A stretch of DNA of 64,000 nucleotides from Actinacidiphila yeochonensis CN732 (GTDB lineage: Bacteria > Actinomycetota > Actinomycetes > Streptomycetales > Streptomycetaceae). Of this stretch, positions 24,090-33,164 are shown one piece after another. A model generated the notes under the pieces. It did no database searches and was not told where the DNA came from. It saw nothing but the letters and a program-made list of their open reading frames with translations. Every line of letters begins with the position of its first letter. Position 1 is the stretch's first letter. The stretch is from the NCBI RefSeq assembly GCF_000745345.1, contig NZ_JQNR01000004.1, positions 558,001 to 622,000 of the forward strand, read 5' to 3'. The translations under genes and the position numbers were made by a program.

Positions 24090-26288
24090 ATGGTCGACAC
24101 ACGGCCACCGTGGGGACGGCGGCCACCCTCGGTGGATGAGGTGCCCTTGCCAACGACCGTACGACGTACCGCTGTGACCCTGCCGAGCGCTCCGCTGGGC
24201 CCGGAGAACCCCCTGCCCGCGCTGCACCCACGGGCGGAGGTCCACCAGGTCGAGCCGGGTGGGAGAGCGGGGTTGCCGGCCGACATGGCACGGCAGTTGG
24301 GGTACGCCACGCTGCGATCAGTCCTGCCCGTTCGCGTGCTCGACGGCTACGGTCGCGACCGCGCCCCGGCTGATCTGGACGCGCTGGTCCTGGAGAACGA
24401 CCGGCTGCGCGCCACCGTGCTGCCCGGGTTGGGCGGCAGGCTGTACTCGCTGTTCCACAAGCCGACCGGCCGCGAGCTGCTCTACCGCAACCCGGTCTTC
24501 CAGCCGGCGGACTTCGCGCTGGCCGGGGCCTGGTTCTCCGGCGGCGTGGAGTGGAACTCCGGCGCCACCGGCCACGCCGCGTACACCTGCGCGCCTGTCC
24601 ACGCCGCCCGGGTGACCGCCCCCGACGGCGGTCCGATGCTGCGGCTGTGGGAGTGGGAGCGGCTGCGCGACCTGCCGTTCCAGGTGGACCTGTGGCTGCC
24701 CGACGGCTCCGACTTCCTGCTGGTCGGGGTCAGGGTCCGCAACCCGCACCCGCGTACCGTCCCGGCGTACTGGTGGTCCAACACCGCCGTGCCCGAGACC
24801 CCCGGCACGCGGGTGCTGGCTCCCGCCGAGGCCGCCTGGCACTTCGACTACCGGCAGGAGCTCGGCCGTGTCCCGATGCCGGTCCCCGAGGCCCCGCCCC
24901 GGACGGAGTCCGGCGTCCCGGCCACGGCGCCGGGCAGCGCCGACGTCAGTTATCCCGCCCGCCGCGAGCACGCCGCCGACTACTTCTTCGACGTGCCCGA
25001 CGGCGAGCGGCGCTGGATCGCCGCCCTCGACAGCGACGGCCGCGGGCTCGCGCAGACCTCGACCGACACCCTGCGCGGCCGCAAGCTCTTCCTGTGGGGC
25101 GCCGGCCGCGCCGGCCGCGGCGGCCGCCGCTGGCAGGAGTGGCTGACCGAACCCGGCACCGGCGGCTACCTGGAGATCCAGGCCGGCCTGGCCCGCACCC
25201 AGTTGGAGCACGTACCGCTACCGCCCGAGGCCGAGTTCTGCTGGCTGGAGGCGTACGGCCCGCTCGACGCCGACCCGTCGGCGGTCCACGGGGACGACTG
25301 GGCGGCCGCCCGCGGCGAGGCCGCGCGCCGTCTGGAGGAGGTCCTGCCGCGTCAGGCGGTCGACGACGCCTTCACCCGCTGGCGCGAGCGGGCCGCCGAC
25401 GCCGAACCGGAGGAGGTGCTCGCGGTCGGCACCGGCTGGGGCGCGCTGGAGGTCGAACGGGGCCGGTTCGCTCTGCCGGGCACCCCGTTCCCGGCGGCCA
25501 CCCTCGGCCCGGAGCAGAAGCCGTGGCTGGAACTGCTGGTCGCCGGGGTGGTACCGCGTCCGGCCCCGGGACAGGCACCCGGAGCCGCACCGGTCGGCCC
25601 GCAGTGGCGGGAGCTGCTGGAGGCCGCCGACACCTTCCCCGGCAACGCCTGGTACCGGGACCTCCAGTTGGGTGTCGCCCAGTGGGCCGCGGGCGACCGG
25701 GCCCAGGCCGTCCGCAGCTGGGAACGGTCGCTCGCGGACCGCCGCACCCCCTGGGCGCTGCGGGCCCTGGCGGTCGCCGAGTCGGTGGCGGGGGAGAGGG
25801 CACGCGCCGCGGAACGGTACATCGAGGCTTTCGACAGCCTCACCGTCGACGCCCCGCCCACGGTCCCCGAGCCCGGTGTCCCGGAGGGCGCCGCCGCCCG
25901 CACAGCGCATCGGGCGCTCGTCCTGGAGGCAGCGGCGGCGCTGCTCGACGCCGGGCGCCCCGCCGACGCCCGGCGGCTCCTGGACCACCCGGCGCCCGGC
26001 GGGAGCACCCCGCCGGACAGCGGCCGGTTCCAGCTGCTGCGGGCCCGTACCGCCCTCGCGCTCGGCGACGCCGCCCGTGCCCGGCGGTACTTCGACGACG
26101 GCTTCGTGGTGGCCGACCTGCGGGAGGGCGACGAGAGCCTGAGCGACACCTGGTGGGCCGTCGCCGAGGCGCTGACCGCCGAGGGCGGCCCCGTCGACGA
26201 CTCCGTACGCGCCCGAGCCCGCCGCGAGCACCCGCTGCCGGCCGCGTACGACTTCCGGATGCGGCCCGAGGACCCGGCCGGTCCCTGA
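24090..26288 (+). CDS. DUF5107 domain protein with C-terminal TPR repeats
   Basis: About 732 residues. The N-terminal half (about 80-380) has the aldose-epimerase-like beta-sandwich of DUF5107: NDRLRATVLPGLGGRLYSL, then FSGGVEWN and WLPDGSDFLLVGVRVRNP. The C-terminal half (about 490-700) is helical and TPR-like (NAWYRDLQLGVAQWAAGD). It is probably a cytoplasmic carbohydrate-related protein; the family has no proven function. ATG 24090 has GAAGAGG just upstream. GTG 24141 with GGTGGATGAG is an equally reasonable start and would give about 715 residues. It ends in a strong terminator shared with the convergent PanE-like gene. Confidence 0.83.
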   Translation: MVDTRPPWGRRPPSVDEVPLPTTVRRTAVTLPSAPLGPENPLPALHPRAEVHQVEPGGRAGLPADMARQLGYATLRSVLPVRVLDGYGRDRAPADLDALVLENDRLRATVLPGLGGRLYSLFHKPTGRELLYRNPVFQPADFALAGAWFSGGVEWNSGATGHAAYTCAPVHAARVTAPDGGPMLRLWEWERLRDLPFQVDLWLPDGSDFLLVGVRVRNPHPRTVPAYWWSNTAVPETPGTRVLAPAEAAWHFDYRQELGRVPMPVPEAPPRTESGVPATAPGSADVSYPARREHAADYFFDVPDGERRWIAALDSDGRGLAQTSTDTLRGRKLFLWGAGRAGRGGRRWQEWLTEPGTGGYLEIQAGLARTQLEHVPLPPEAEFCWLEAYGPLDADPSAVHGDDWAAARGEAARRLEEVLPRQAVDDAFTRWRERAADAEPEEVLAVGTGWGALEVERGRFALPGTPFPAATLGPEQKPWLELLVAGVVPRPAPGQAPGAAPVGPQWRELLEAADTFPGNAWYRDLQLGVAQWAAGDRAQAVRSWERSLADRRTPWALRALAVAESVAGERARAAERYIEAFDSLTVDAPPTVPEPGVPEGAAARTAHRALVLEAAAALLDAGRPADARRLLDHPAPGGSTPPDSGRFQLLRARTALALGDAARARRYFDDGFVVADLREGDESLSDTWWAVAEALTAEGGPVDDSVRARARREHPLPAAYDFRMRPEDPAGP

Positions 26289-26293
26289 CGGCA

Positions 26294-26339
26294 CCGCGGT
26301 GACGGCCCCGGCAGCCTCGGCGCGGGGCCGTCACCGCGG
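26294..26339. terminator. Bidirectional terminator: perfect 16-bp stem
   Basis: Arms 26294-26309 and 26324-26339 are perfectly complementary with a 14-base loop. They begin six bases after the stop of the DUF5107 gene and before the end of the convergent reductase gene. Confidence 0.9.
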
Positions 26340-26395
26340 AAGCCCGGCACCGCCCCCGAGCGCCAGTTCGGCCGCCATCCGTTGGCGGCGGCCTT

Positions 26396-26478
26396 CGGAC
26401 CGGCGCTGGACCGGGTGTCGGACCGGGCGCTGGACCGGGTGTCGGACCGGGCGCTGGACCGGGTGTCGGACCGGGCGG
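26396..26478. repeat. 24-bp tandem repeat (two related 12-mers)
   Basis: The unit CGGACCGGGCGCTGGACC plus GGGTGT repeats about 3.5 times (26396-26418 lacking one G, 26419-26442, 26443-26466, partial to 26478). Each unit is two related 12-mers. It is intergenic, just before the end of the PanE-like gene. Confidence 0.85.
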
Positions 26479-26490
26479 GGGCGGAGAGCG

Positions 26491-27471
26491 TCAACGTGCT
26501 GCCGCGAGCAGGTCGGCCCGCTCCCGCGGCGTCAGCGCGCCTGCCGGGCGCCGTTCGCGGGCGAGGCGGTTGGCGGCGCGCTGAAGCGCCTCGTTGACCG
26601 GCGTGGCCACCCCGAACCGGCGCCCGAGGAGCACGATCTCGCCGTTGAGGTAGTCCGCCTCGACGGAGCCGGTGGCTCGTGCGAGGCTCTGCCAGGAGGA
26701 ACTCCGGCCGCCCGACGTCCCGTCCGGTGCCGTCCGCGGCTGCACCTTCGTGCCGCGCACCCGCCGCTGCTCCTCGTCGCCGACGTACGTGACGCCCGCC
26801 GCGGCCAGCACCGACCGGCCCTCGGCCAGGGCGAGCGCGGCCAGGGCGCCCAGCTCGGGGTCGCCGTCGGGGCCGCTGACCGCGTCCACGGCGTTGCCCA
26901 GGTTCGTCAGCAGCTTGGCGTACTTCCACGCCATCACCTCGTCCGTCACGGGTGCCTCGAACCCGGACGCCTCCAGGCAGCCCGCGATCCGCCGGACCCG
27001 GCCGTCCGTCCCCGACGGGTAGCGGCCCACCGTGAGGATGCCGGTCAACGGCGCGTTGCGCGCCCGTACCACCCCCGGCTCCAGGAAGGACGACGGCAGC
27101 CACACGCACATCCCGTACACGTCGCTGAACCGCCGCAGCGCGAGCCGCTCGTTCTCCACGCCGTTCTGCGCGCACACCAGCGCCGGACGGTCGCCGAAGC
27201 CCTCCCACGCGGCCAGCGCGGCGGGCGTGTCCTGGGTCTTCGTGGCCAGCACGAGCACGTCGTCGGGGCCGGGCCGGAGCTCGCCGGGGCCGGCCACGGC
27301 GGGCACCGCGAGCTGTGCCGTCCGGTCGGCGAGCTCCAGCCGCAGCCCGGACGTCCGCAGCGCCTCCAGATGGGCGCCGCGCGCGACGAGGACCACGTCG
27401 TGCCCGCTGTCGAAGAGCCTGCCGCCTATCGTCCCGCCCACGGCGCCCGCGCCGATGATGATGAATCGCAT
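26491..27471 (-). CDS. 2-dehydropantoate 2-reductase family protein (PanE/ApbA-like)
   Basis: A 326-residue NADPH-dependent reductase of the PanE/ApbA family, which reduces ketopantoate to pantoate or acts on similar 2-keto acids. The N-terminal Rossmann motif is FIIIGAGAVGGTIGGRL. ATKTQD and CAQNGVENE follow the usual pattern. The catalytic Lys is in WKYAKLLTNLGNA, and the C-terminal domain closes with SVEADYLNGEIVLLGRR. Length is normal. The ATG at 27471 follows GAGGGTCGGCGG. Streptomyces often have several paralogues, so a true role in pantothenate synthesis is not certain. Confidence 0.87.
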   Translation of the reverse strand: MRFIIIGAGAVGGTIGGRLFDSGHDVVLVARGAHLEALRTSGLRLELADRTAQLAVPAVAGPGELRPGPDDVLVLATKTQDTPAALAAWEGFGDRPALVCAQNGVENERLALRRFSDVYGMCVWLPSSFLEPGVVRARNAPLTGILTVGRYPSGTDGRVRRIAGCLEASGFEAPVTDEVMAWKYAKLLTNLGNAVDAVSGPDGDPELGALAALALAEGRSVLAAAGVTYVGDEEQRRVRGTKVQPRTAPDGTSGGRSSSWQSLARATGSVEADYLNGEIVLLGRRFGVATPVNEALQRAANRLARERRPAGALTPRERADLLAAAR

Positions 27472-27605
27472 CCGCCGACCCTCGCACACCGCCGCTCGCC
27501 CACCGGCGCATGGGCCGCCGCAGGAGGGGTACGCGCGGTTCAGCGCACAAGCCACCGCAAGTGAGGCCCCCGCAAGCGCAGACGCCGCGAGAGGAAGCCA
27601 CGACG

Positions 27606-28070
27606 ATGTCCGACCTCAACCCGAACGGCGCGCTGCCCCCGGCGCAACGCGCCCTGCACGAGATCGCGCACGGCAACGAGAACGTGATCGCTCTGAGCAC
27701 CCTGGCCGTCAGCGAGGTGCTGCTGCCCGTGCCCGGCGCCGAGGCGCAGCCCGAAGGACAGCCCGAGGTGCCCACCGAGGGTGCCGACGGCGCTGCCGCC
27801 ACCGGCGCGCCCGACCCGGCGCGCGAGATCCAGCTGCCGGTCTACGAGCAGGACGACGGCCGGCAGCTGGTGCCGGTCTTCACCTCCGAGACCCGGATGG
27901 CCGACGCACTCCCGGCCACCCGCCGCTACCGGCTGGTGCAACTCGCCGTCCTCAGCGGAGCCTGGCCTTCGGACGACCTGATCCTGTCCATCGACACCGG
28001 CAACGAGGATTCGCTGAGCATCTCCGGCGAGGGGGTGCGCGCCCTGGCGGGCCTGGTCGGCGGCAACTGA
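27606..28070 (+). CDS. SseB-family protein
   Basis: A 154-residue acidic protein whose C-terminal half matches the SseB N-terminal-domain family (VPVFTSETRMADALP and LVQLAVLSGAWPSDDLILSIDTG). The first half includes an Ala/Glu/Pro-rich insertion. Proteins of this family are common in Streptomyces and have no settled function. ATG 27606 follows AGAGGAAGCCACG. The gene is divergent from the reductase gene and convergent with the PAP2-kinase gene; a strong terminator follows at 28260. Confidence 0.8.
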   Translation: MSDLNPNGALPPAQRALHEIAHGNENVIALSTLAVSEVLLPVPGAEAQPEGQPEVPTEGADGAAATGAPDPAREIQLPVYEQDDGRQLVPVFTSETRMADALPATRRYRLVQLAVLSGAWPSDDLILSIDTGNEDSLSISGEGVRALAGLVGGN

Positions 28071-28259
28071 CCCGGCGCCGCCCGCCGAGCCCGCCGGCTG
28101 ACCCCGTCCGGTCACCCCGGACGACCGGCCCGCGTGACCACTCCCCGGCGACCGATCCGTAGTCCGCTCCGTCCGGCCGACCCGGTCGGCCGCCCAGGCA
28201 GGCTTCTCCGGCCGTCACCTGGCCGGGTCAGCGCGTGCGCACCGGCACATCCGTACGGA

Positions 28260-28306
28260 AAGGAGCCGGCACCTCGTCCCCCAGTGGGCCGAGGTGCCGG
28301 CTCCTT
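28260..28306. terminator. Bidirectional terminator: perfect 17-bp stem
   Basis: Arms 28260-28276 and 28290-28306 pair perfectly around a 13-base loop. It sits in the 430-base gap between convergent genes (stops at 28070 and 28502). No other feature was seen in this gap. Confidence 0.88.
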
Positions 28307-28501
28307 CCACCTGCGTCCACGAGGCTGCCCGCCTCCGCCGGTCGTTCGCCCCGCCCAGCTGCCGAGCCGGCCCCTGCCCCTCCTGCCTGGCTCGCCCCTG
28401 CTCCGCGGCCCCCGGGAGTCCGGCTCAGCGTCCGGCGCTCAGCGCCGCGGCCCGGCGCCGTGGCCGCGGTAGGGTGCCGACGGCCCCGGCAAGGCCCGCG
28501 T

Positions 28502-29971
28502 TCAGCCGCGACCGCGCTCAGCGGTGTAGACGGTCAGCCCGCCCCGCACCTTCCCGAGCAGGATCTCCTCCGGCGCCGCGGCCACCTCCCCGTCGTGTGC
28601 GAGGTGGACGGCCACCCCCGGTATCCGCACCCGCAGCCGGGGGACGGCCGCCGCCGTGTACACCGGCGAGGAGGTGAGCGCACCCGTCAGCGCCGCGCCC
28701 AGCATCCGGGTGCGGGCGAACGGCCCGCCGTCGACGATCCGCACGTCCAGCAGGCCGTCGGCGAGGTCGCGCCGCCGTACCGGCGCCGGTCCCCAGCTGG
28801 AGTAGCGGCAGTTTCCGACGAACATCATCCACACCGAGCGGAGCCGCCCGTTCACCACGATCTCCACCGGTTCGCAGGTCCGCAGCACGTGTACGGCCGC
28901 CAGCACGCTCGCCGGCCAGCTGCCCACCCGCCGCGACCAGCGCTCGCGCACCCGCACCAGGTCCGGATAGGCGCCGATGCTGAACGTGTTGAGGAAGACC
29001 CCGGCGTGGTCGCCCGCCGCCCCGCGTGCCACGTCGACCCGCGTGGCGCGGCCCGCGCGGACCGCCGCTGCCGTCGCCTCGACGCTCTCCAGGCCCAGGT
29101 CCAGCGCGAAGTGGTTGCGGGTGCCGCCGGGGAAGACCGCGAGCGGGACGTCGTGCCGCAGAGCCGCTCCGGCGGCCGAGCGGACGGTGCCGTCCCCGCC
29201 GCACACGCCGAGCGCGCCGCCTTCCGCCGCCGCCCTGCGGGCGGCCTCCTCCAGCAGCGCGGCCAGGTCCTCGTCCTCGGTCCGTACGACGACCGCCGCG
29301 TCCGGCAGGGCCGCCGCGATCCGCGCGGCCGGCGTGCTCAGCAGCGGCGGCGGGCCGGACGCCGCGTTCGCCACCACGTGCAGGCCCCGCCCCGTCCCCA
29401 GCGCGGGCGCCCGCTCCGACGACCCGGGCCGGGGCCGCGGCGGCCGCGGCGGCAGGAGCCGCCGCACCACCCACGCCGCGCCCAGCCCCAGCGCGCAGCC
29501 CGCGAGCACGTCGCTCGGGTAGTGCACGCCGGTGTAGACGCGGGAGAACGCCACGCTCGCCGCGACCGGTGCCACCGCCGCGCCCAGCGGCCCGCTCTGC
29601 ACCGCCACCCCCGCCGCGAAGGCCGCGGCCGACGCCGCGTGCCCGGATGGGAAGGACGAGGTCACCGGCTGCCGGTGGAGCCGCCGTATCACCGGGACCG
29701 CGTCCAGCAGCGGACGGGCCCGGCCCACCGCGCCCTTTCCGACGGTGTTGACGGTCAGCGAGGCCAAAGCCAGCGATCCCATGCCCCGCAGCGCCGCCCG
29801 CCGCCCGTTCCGCCCGCCCGCGACAGCCATACCGGCCGCCAGCGCGCCCCACAACCGACCATGGTTCGCGGCCCGGCTCAACCGCGGCAGCACCGGCTCG
29901 GCCCCCGGCCACTGCACCTTCGCCACCTGCGCGAACACCGCGCGATCCCAGCTCTTCCACGGATACGTCAC
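28502..29971 (-). CDS. Bifunctional PAP2 phosphatase / diacylglycerol kinase-type protein
   Basis: About 489 residues combining two lipid enzymes. The N-terminal PAP2 phosphatase domain (about 60-185) has all three motifs: KGAVGRARP, SSFPSGHA and SRVYTGVHYPSD, with membrane-embedded helices. The C-terminal lipid-kinase domain (about 215-480) has GVCGGDGTVRSAA and PGGTRNHFALDL, typical of DAG kinase/YegS-type enzymes. The fusion suggests interconversion of phosphatidic acid and diacylglycerol or recycling of prenyl lipids in the membrane. GTG 29971 begins the conserved part; its ribosome-binding site is weak. It is divergent from the degenerate aminotransferase gene. Confidence 0.87.
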   Translation of the reverse strand: MTYPWKSWDRAVFAQVAKVQWPGAEPVLPRLSRAANHGRLWGALAAGMAVAGGRNGRRAALRGMGSLALASLTVNTVGKGAVGRARPLLDAVPVIRRLHRQPVTSSFPSGHAASAAAFAAGVAVQSGPLGAAVAPVAASVAFSRVYTGVHYPSDVLAGCALGLGAAWVVRRLLPPRPPRPRPGSSERAPALGTGRGLHVVANAASGPPPLLSTPAARIAAALPDAAVVVRTEDEDLAALLEEAARRAAAEGGALGVCGGDGTVRSAAGAALRHDVPLAVFPGGTRNHFALDLGLESVEATAAAVRAGRATRVDVARGAAGDHAGVFLNTFSIGAYPDLVRVRERWSRRVGSWPASVLAAVHVLRTCEPVEIVVNGRLRSVWMMFVGNCRYSSWGPAPVRRRDLADGLLDVRIVDGGPFARTRMLGAALTGALTSSPVYTAAAVPRLRVRIPGVAVHLAHDGEVAAAPEEILLGKVRGGLTVYTAERGRG

Positions 29972-30299
29972 GACGGCACGCCTACCCGGAGCCGTGAATC
30001 CCTCACCCGGCGGTTCACCGGCCGCCAGTCCTGGCCGCTGGGCCCTCCCGCTGAGTCCTCCCGCCGGGCCCGGACGCCCGGCCCGCCCGGCGCACCGTTC
30101 GGAGCCGCTGACCGTCCCGCGCGCACCCGGGCCGGCGCCGGCGGGCACCCGCGTTCCGGACGGCCCGCCGGCGGCTCGGGTCCGACGGGCGCGGCCGGCC
30201 GTTCCGGGAGAGGGTGGGGTCTGGAAGCACGTGCGGCGCCGTGGGACACGCGGGGTGGCGCACGCGACAGCGACGGGGCCCACCGGAGGGACGCGCGCC

Positions 30300-31511
30300 A
30301 TGTCGTGGAGGTTCGAGGCCAGGCCCGACCCCGGGCTGCCGGTGCCCGCGTACTGGACGGTGCGGCTGCGCGAGGGCGGCGCCACGGCGGAGCCCCCCGG
30401 CGGCGGGCAGCACCTCCTGGAGGCCGCCGACGGCTACTGGGCCCGGCGCGGCCTGCCCGGCGGGCCCGAACACGTGCTGGCCGCCCCCGGCGCGGAACAG
30501 CTGCTGCTCGCCGTGCTCGCCGCCGGCGGGGGCGAGCCGGTGCTGGCCCGTCCTGCTCCGGCCTGGCAGGCGGCGGCGGCCGGGCTGCTCGGCCGCCGGG
30601 TGCACCGGGTGCCCACCCCCGCCGAGGGCGGCGGCGTACCCGACCCGGTCGCCCTCATGGAGACGGTGCGGCGGGCCCGGGCCGACGGCGGCGACCCGCG
30701 GCTGCTGGTGCTCTCGGCCGTCGACGACCCCAGCGGCACCGTCACCGCGCCCGAACTCCTCCACGAGACCTGCGAGGCCGCCGCCGAGGCAGGGCTGCTG
30801 ATCGTCTCCGACGAGACGTACTCCGACACCCTCCACCACCACGACACGGTGCTGCTCAGCCCCGGCGAGATGCTGCCCGACCACACCGTCGTCCTCGCCG
30901 ACCTCGGCGCGACGCTCGTCCCCGCCGACGTACCCGTGGGGCTGGCCCGCTTCCCGGCCACGCCGCACGGGACGTCCCTGCGGCAGCGGGCGGAACGGGT
31001 CCTCGCCGGGGTCCGCGCGGTGCTGTCCGGGCCGGTCGCCGCCGCCACCGGCTACGTGCTCGCCGAGCCCGCCGAGGTCGCCGAGTTCGGCGCCGCCGCG
31101 AACCGGCTGCACGCCCGGACCGCGGCGGCCGCCTTCCGCGCGGTCACCGACGCCGGTGCGGTGTGCCGGCCGCCCAGGGCCGGTTTCCAGCTCTACCCGA
31201 CGGCAGGGCGCCCCGGGCCGCACGCGGCCGAGGCCGCAGAGGAGCAGCTGACCGCCGCGCTGGGCCGTCCGGTGCCGGGCGGGCAGCGGTTCGGCGACGA
31301 CCCCGAGGAGCCCCGGGTCCGGATCGACACCGGCGCCCTGCACGGGACCACCGACGAGGAGCGGCGCGCCGCACTGGCCGCCCCCGACCCGGCCGCCCTG
31401 CCGCACGTGGCAGCCGCCCTGGCCGCCCTGAAGGCCGCCGTCACCGGCCTGACCGGCGTGGACGCGGTCAGCGGATCGGCGGACACCGGATCGCGGGGGA
31501 GCGGGGTCTGA
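30300..31511 (+). CDS. Degenerate class I/II aminotransferase-fold protein
   Basis: This 403-residue protein has the overall fold-type I aminotransferase pattern: VDDPSGTV replaces the NPTG motif at about 141-148, and SDETYSD (170-176) keeps the PLP-ring Asp171 and Tyr174. The segment where the Schiff-base Lys should sit reads VVLADLGATLVPADVPVG, with Ala204 in the Lys position, and the following Trp-Arg is also lost. Compare GLTKNLALGGWRVG in the aminotransferase at 49.8-51.1 kb. It is therefore probably not a working transaminase; it may bind PLP or a ligand, or be a structural paralogue. ATG 30300 follows GGAGGG by eight bases. Confidence 0.8.
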   Translation: MSWRFEARPDPGLPVPAYWTVRLREGGATAEPPGGGQHLLEAADGYWARRGLPGGPEHVLAAPGAEQLLLAVLAAGGGEPVLARPAPAWQAAAAGLLGRRVHRVPTPAEGGGVPDPVALMETVRRARADGGDPRLLVLSAVDDPSGTVTAPELLHETCEAAAEAGLLIVSDETYSDTLHHHDTVLLSPGEMLPDHTVVLADLGATLVPADVPVGLARFPATPHGTSLRQRAERVLAGVRAVLSGPVAAATGYVLAEPAEVAEFGAAANRLHARTAAAAFRAVTDAGAVCRPPRAGFQLYPTAGRPGPHAAEAAEEQLTAALGRPVPGGQRFGDDPEEPRVRIDTGALHGTTDEERRAALAAPDPAALPHVAAALAALKAAVTGLTGVDAVSGSADTGSRGSGV

Positions 31512-31830
31512 CGTACGTTCGGCTCACCGCCCGGGCCCGTCGGGCGGCCGATCGGAAACGGCGCCGCGGAGGAGACCGAGCGGGAGACGCAGCGGGGGAG
31601 ACGAAGGGGCGGGGCGACAGCGAGGAGTCCTGTATGAGCGACCAGCGCGACCGCCACACGGCCCGACCCGCCGCCCACCCGGCCCCCACACCGCGCCGCA
31701 CGCCGCCGCCCACACTCCACCGCGGCCGGCGACCCACACGCCGGGCCGCACCTCCGCGCGCACCCCGTTCCGCCCGGCCGCAGGGCCCGGAGCGGAACCC
31801 GGCGGAGCCGGCGGCGGCCGCGCCGGCCAG

Positions 31831-33099
31831 TTGAACCCCGCCGGTCGCCCCGCCGCCACCCCCCTCAGCCCCGACGGCGATCCTGACAGCGGCTTTGACG
31901 GCGGTCCCGGCGGCGGGTTTGACGGCGGTCCTGACACCGGCGCCGACGGCCCGAACCCCTTCGCCGCGCCCACCGCCACCTCCACCGGGACCCCGGGGAC
32001 CACCGACAGCCCGCCACCCCGCCCCACGCGGCCGGCGCCACCCGGCGGCGACCGCGCGGGCGGCGCCCGTCCGGACCCGCGGCCGACCGCCCAACCGGTG
32101 GCCCCCGGGCCGCGCGCCTGGCCCGCCACCTTCGCCGACCGCCTGACCGAGCCGCTCCCGCAGCCCGGCATCCGCGACATCGTGCGGCTGGTGCGCGAGT
32201 GCGCCGTCCGGCCGCCCGAGCACAGCCTCGCCGACGTGCCGCGGCTGCCCGTCGAGCCCGGACCGGTGCCCGATCCCGGCCCGGCCGGGGTGAGCGTCAC
32301 CTGGGCCGGACATGCCAGCTGGGTGGTGCGCGTCGGCGGCCTGGCCGTCCTCACCGACCCCGTGTGGTCGCAGCGCATCCCCGGCACCCCGGCCCGCGTC
32401 ACCCCCGTCGGGGTGCCGTGGGAGGAACTGCCCCCGGTCGACGCCGTCGTGATCAGCCACAACCACTACGACCACCTCGACGCGCCGACGTTGCGGCGGC
32501 TGCCCCGGGACACCCCCTGCTATGTGCCGGCCGGCCTCGCCGGCTGGTTCACCCGACGGGGCTTCACCCGGGTGACCGAACTGGACTGGTGGGAGCACGC
32601 GGAGCTGGCCGGCGTCCGCTTCGACTTCGTCCCCGCCCGGCACTGGAGCCGCCGAACCCTCACCGACACCTGCCGCTCGCTGTGGGGCGGCTGGGTCCTC
32701 ACCGACGCGCGCGGCCGGCGCGTCTACTTCGCCGGCGACACCGGCTACGGCCCCTACTTCGCCGACATCGCCCGGACGCTGCCCGGCATCGACATCGCGC
32801 TGCTGCCCATCGGAGCGTACGCGCCGCGGTGGATGCTCAGCGCGGTGCACACCGACCCCGAGGAGGCCGTCCAGGCGTACCTGGACCTGGGCGCGGCCGT
32901 CATGGCGCCCATGCACTGGGCGACGTTCCTGCTGTCCGGCGAGCCCCCGCTGGAGCCGCTGACCCGCCTGCGCGCCGCGTGGCGCGCCGCCGGACTGCCT
33001 CGCGAGGCCCTGTGGGACCTCCCCGTGGGCGCCTCCCGCGTCCTCACCCCTGCCCCGCCGCTTCCTGCCGAGCCGCTTCCTGAGGTCCCGCTGTCCTGA
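31831..33099 (+). CDS. Metallo-beta-lactamase-fold hydrolase (NAPE-PLD/UlaG-like)
   Basis: About 422 residues. The first 95 or so are disordered Gly/Asp/Pro-rich; the rest is a metallo-beta-lactamase fold resembling the N-acylphosphatidylethanolamine phospholipase D group. Visible metal-binding segments are VISHNHYDHLD (HxHxDH), VPARHWS, YFAGDTGYG and APMHWATF. It likely hydrolyses a phosphodiester or lactone. The TTG at 31831 is the only start near the N terminus of this frame. A much better start (ATG 31634 after GAGGAG) lies one frame away and would join if one base were missing near 31690. Its stop lies within an 11-base direct repeat (TCCTGAGGTCC at 33078 and 33094). Confidence 0.8.
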   Translation: MNPAGRPAATPLSPDGDPDSGFDGGPGGGFDGGPDTGADGPNPFAAPTATSTGTPGTTDSPPPRPTRPAPPGGDRAGGARPDPRPTAQPVAPGPRAWPATFADRLTEPLPQPGIRDIVRLVRECAVRPPEHSLADVPRLPVEPGPVPDPGPAGVSVTWAGHASWVVRVGGLAVLTDPVWSQRIPGTPARVTPVGVPWEELPPVDAVVISHNHYDHLDAPTLRRLPRDTPCYVPAGLAGWFTRRGFTRVTELDWWEHAELAGVRFDFVPARHWSRRTLTDTCRSLWGGWVLTDARGRRVYFAGDTGYGPYFADIARTLPGIDIALLPIGAYAPRWMLSAVHTDPEEAVQAYLDLGAAVMAPMHWATFLLSGEPPLEPLTRLRAAWRAAGLPREALWDLPVGASRVLTPAPPLPAEPLPEVPLS

Positions 33100-33164
33100 G
33101 GTCCTTGAGCCCTCGCGCCCCTTCGCGCCCTTCGCGCCACGCCCCGCCGCGCTGGAGATCGGAC

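Noticed and set aside
31634..31834. Separate 66-residue protein starting at ATG 31634
   Set aside because: Composition is disordered Pro/Arg-rich; more likely the frame-shifted N terminus of the metallo-hydrolase than a gene of its own.
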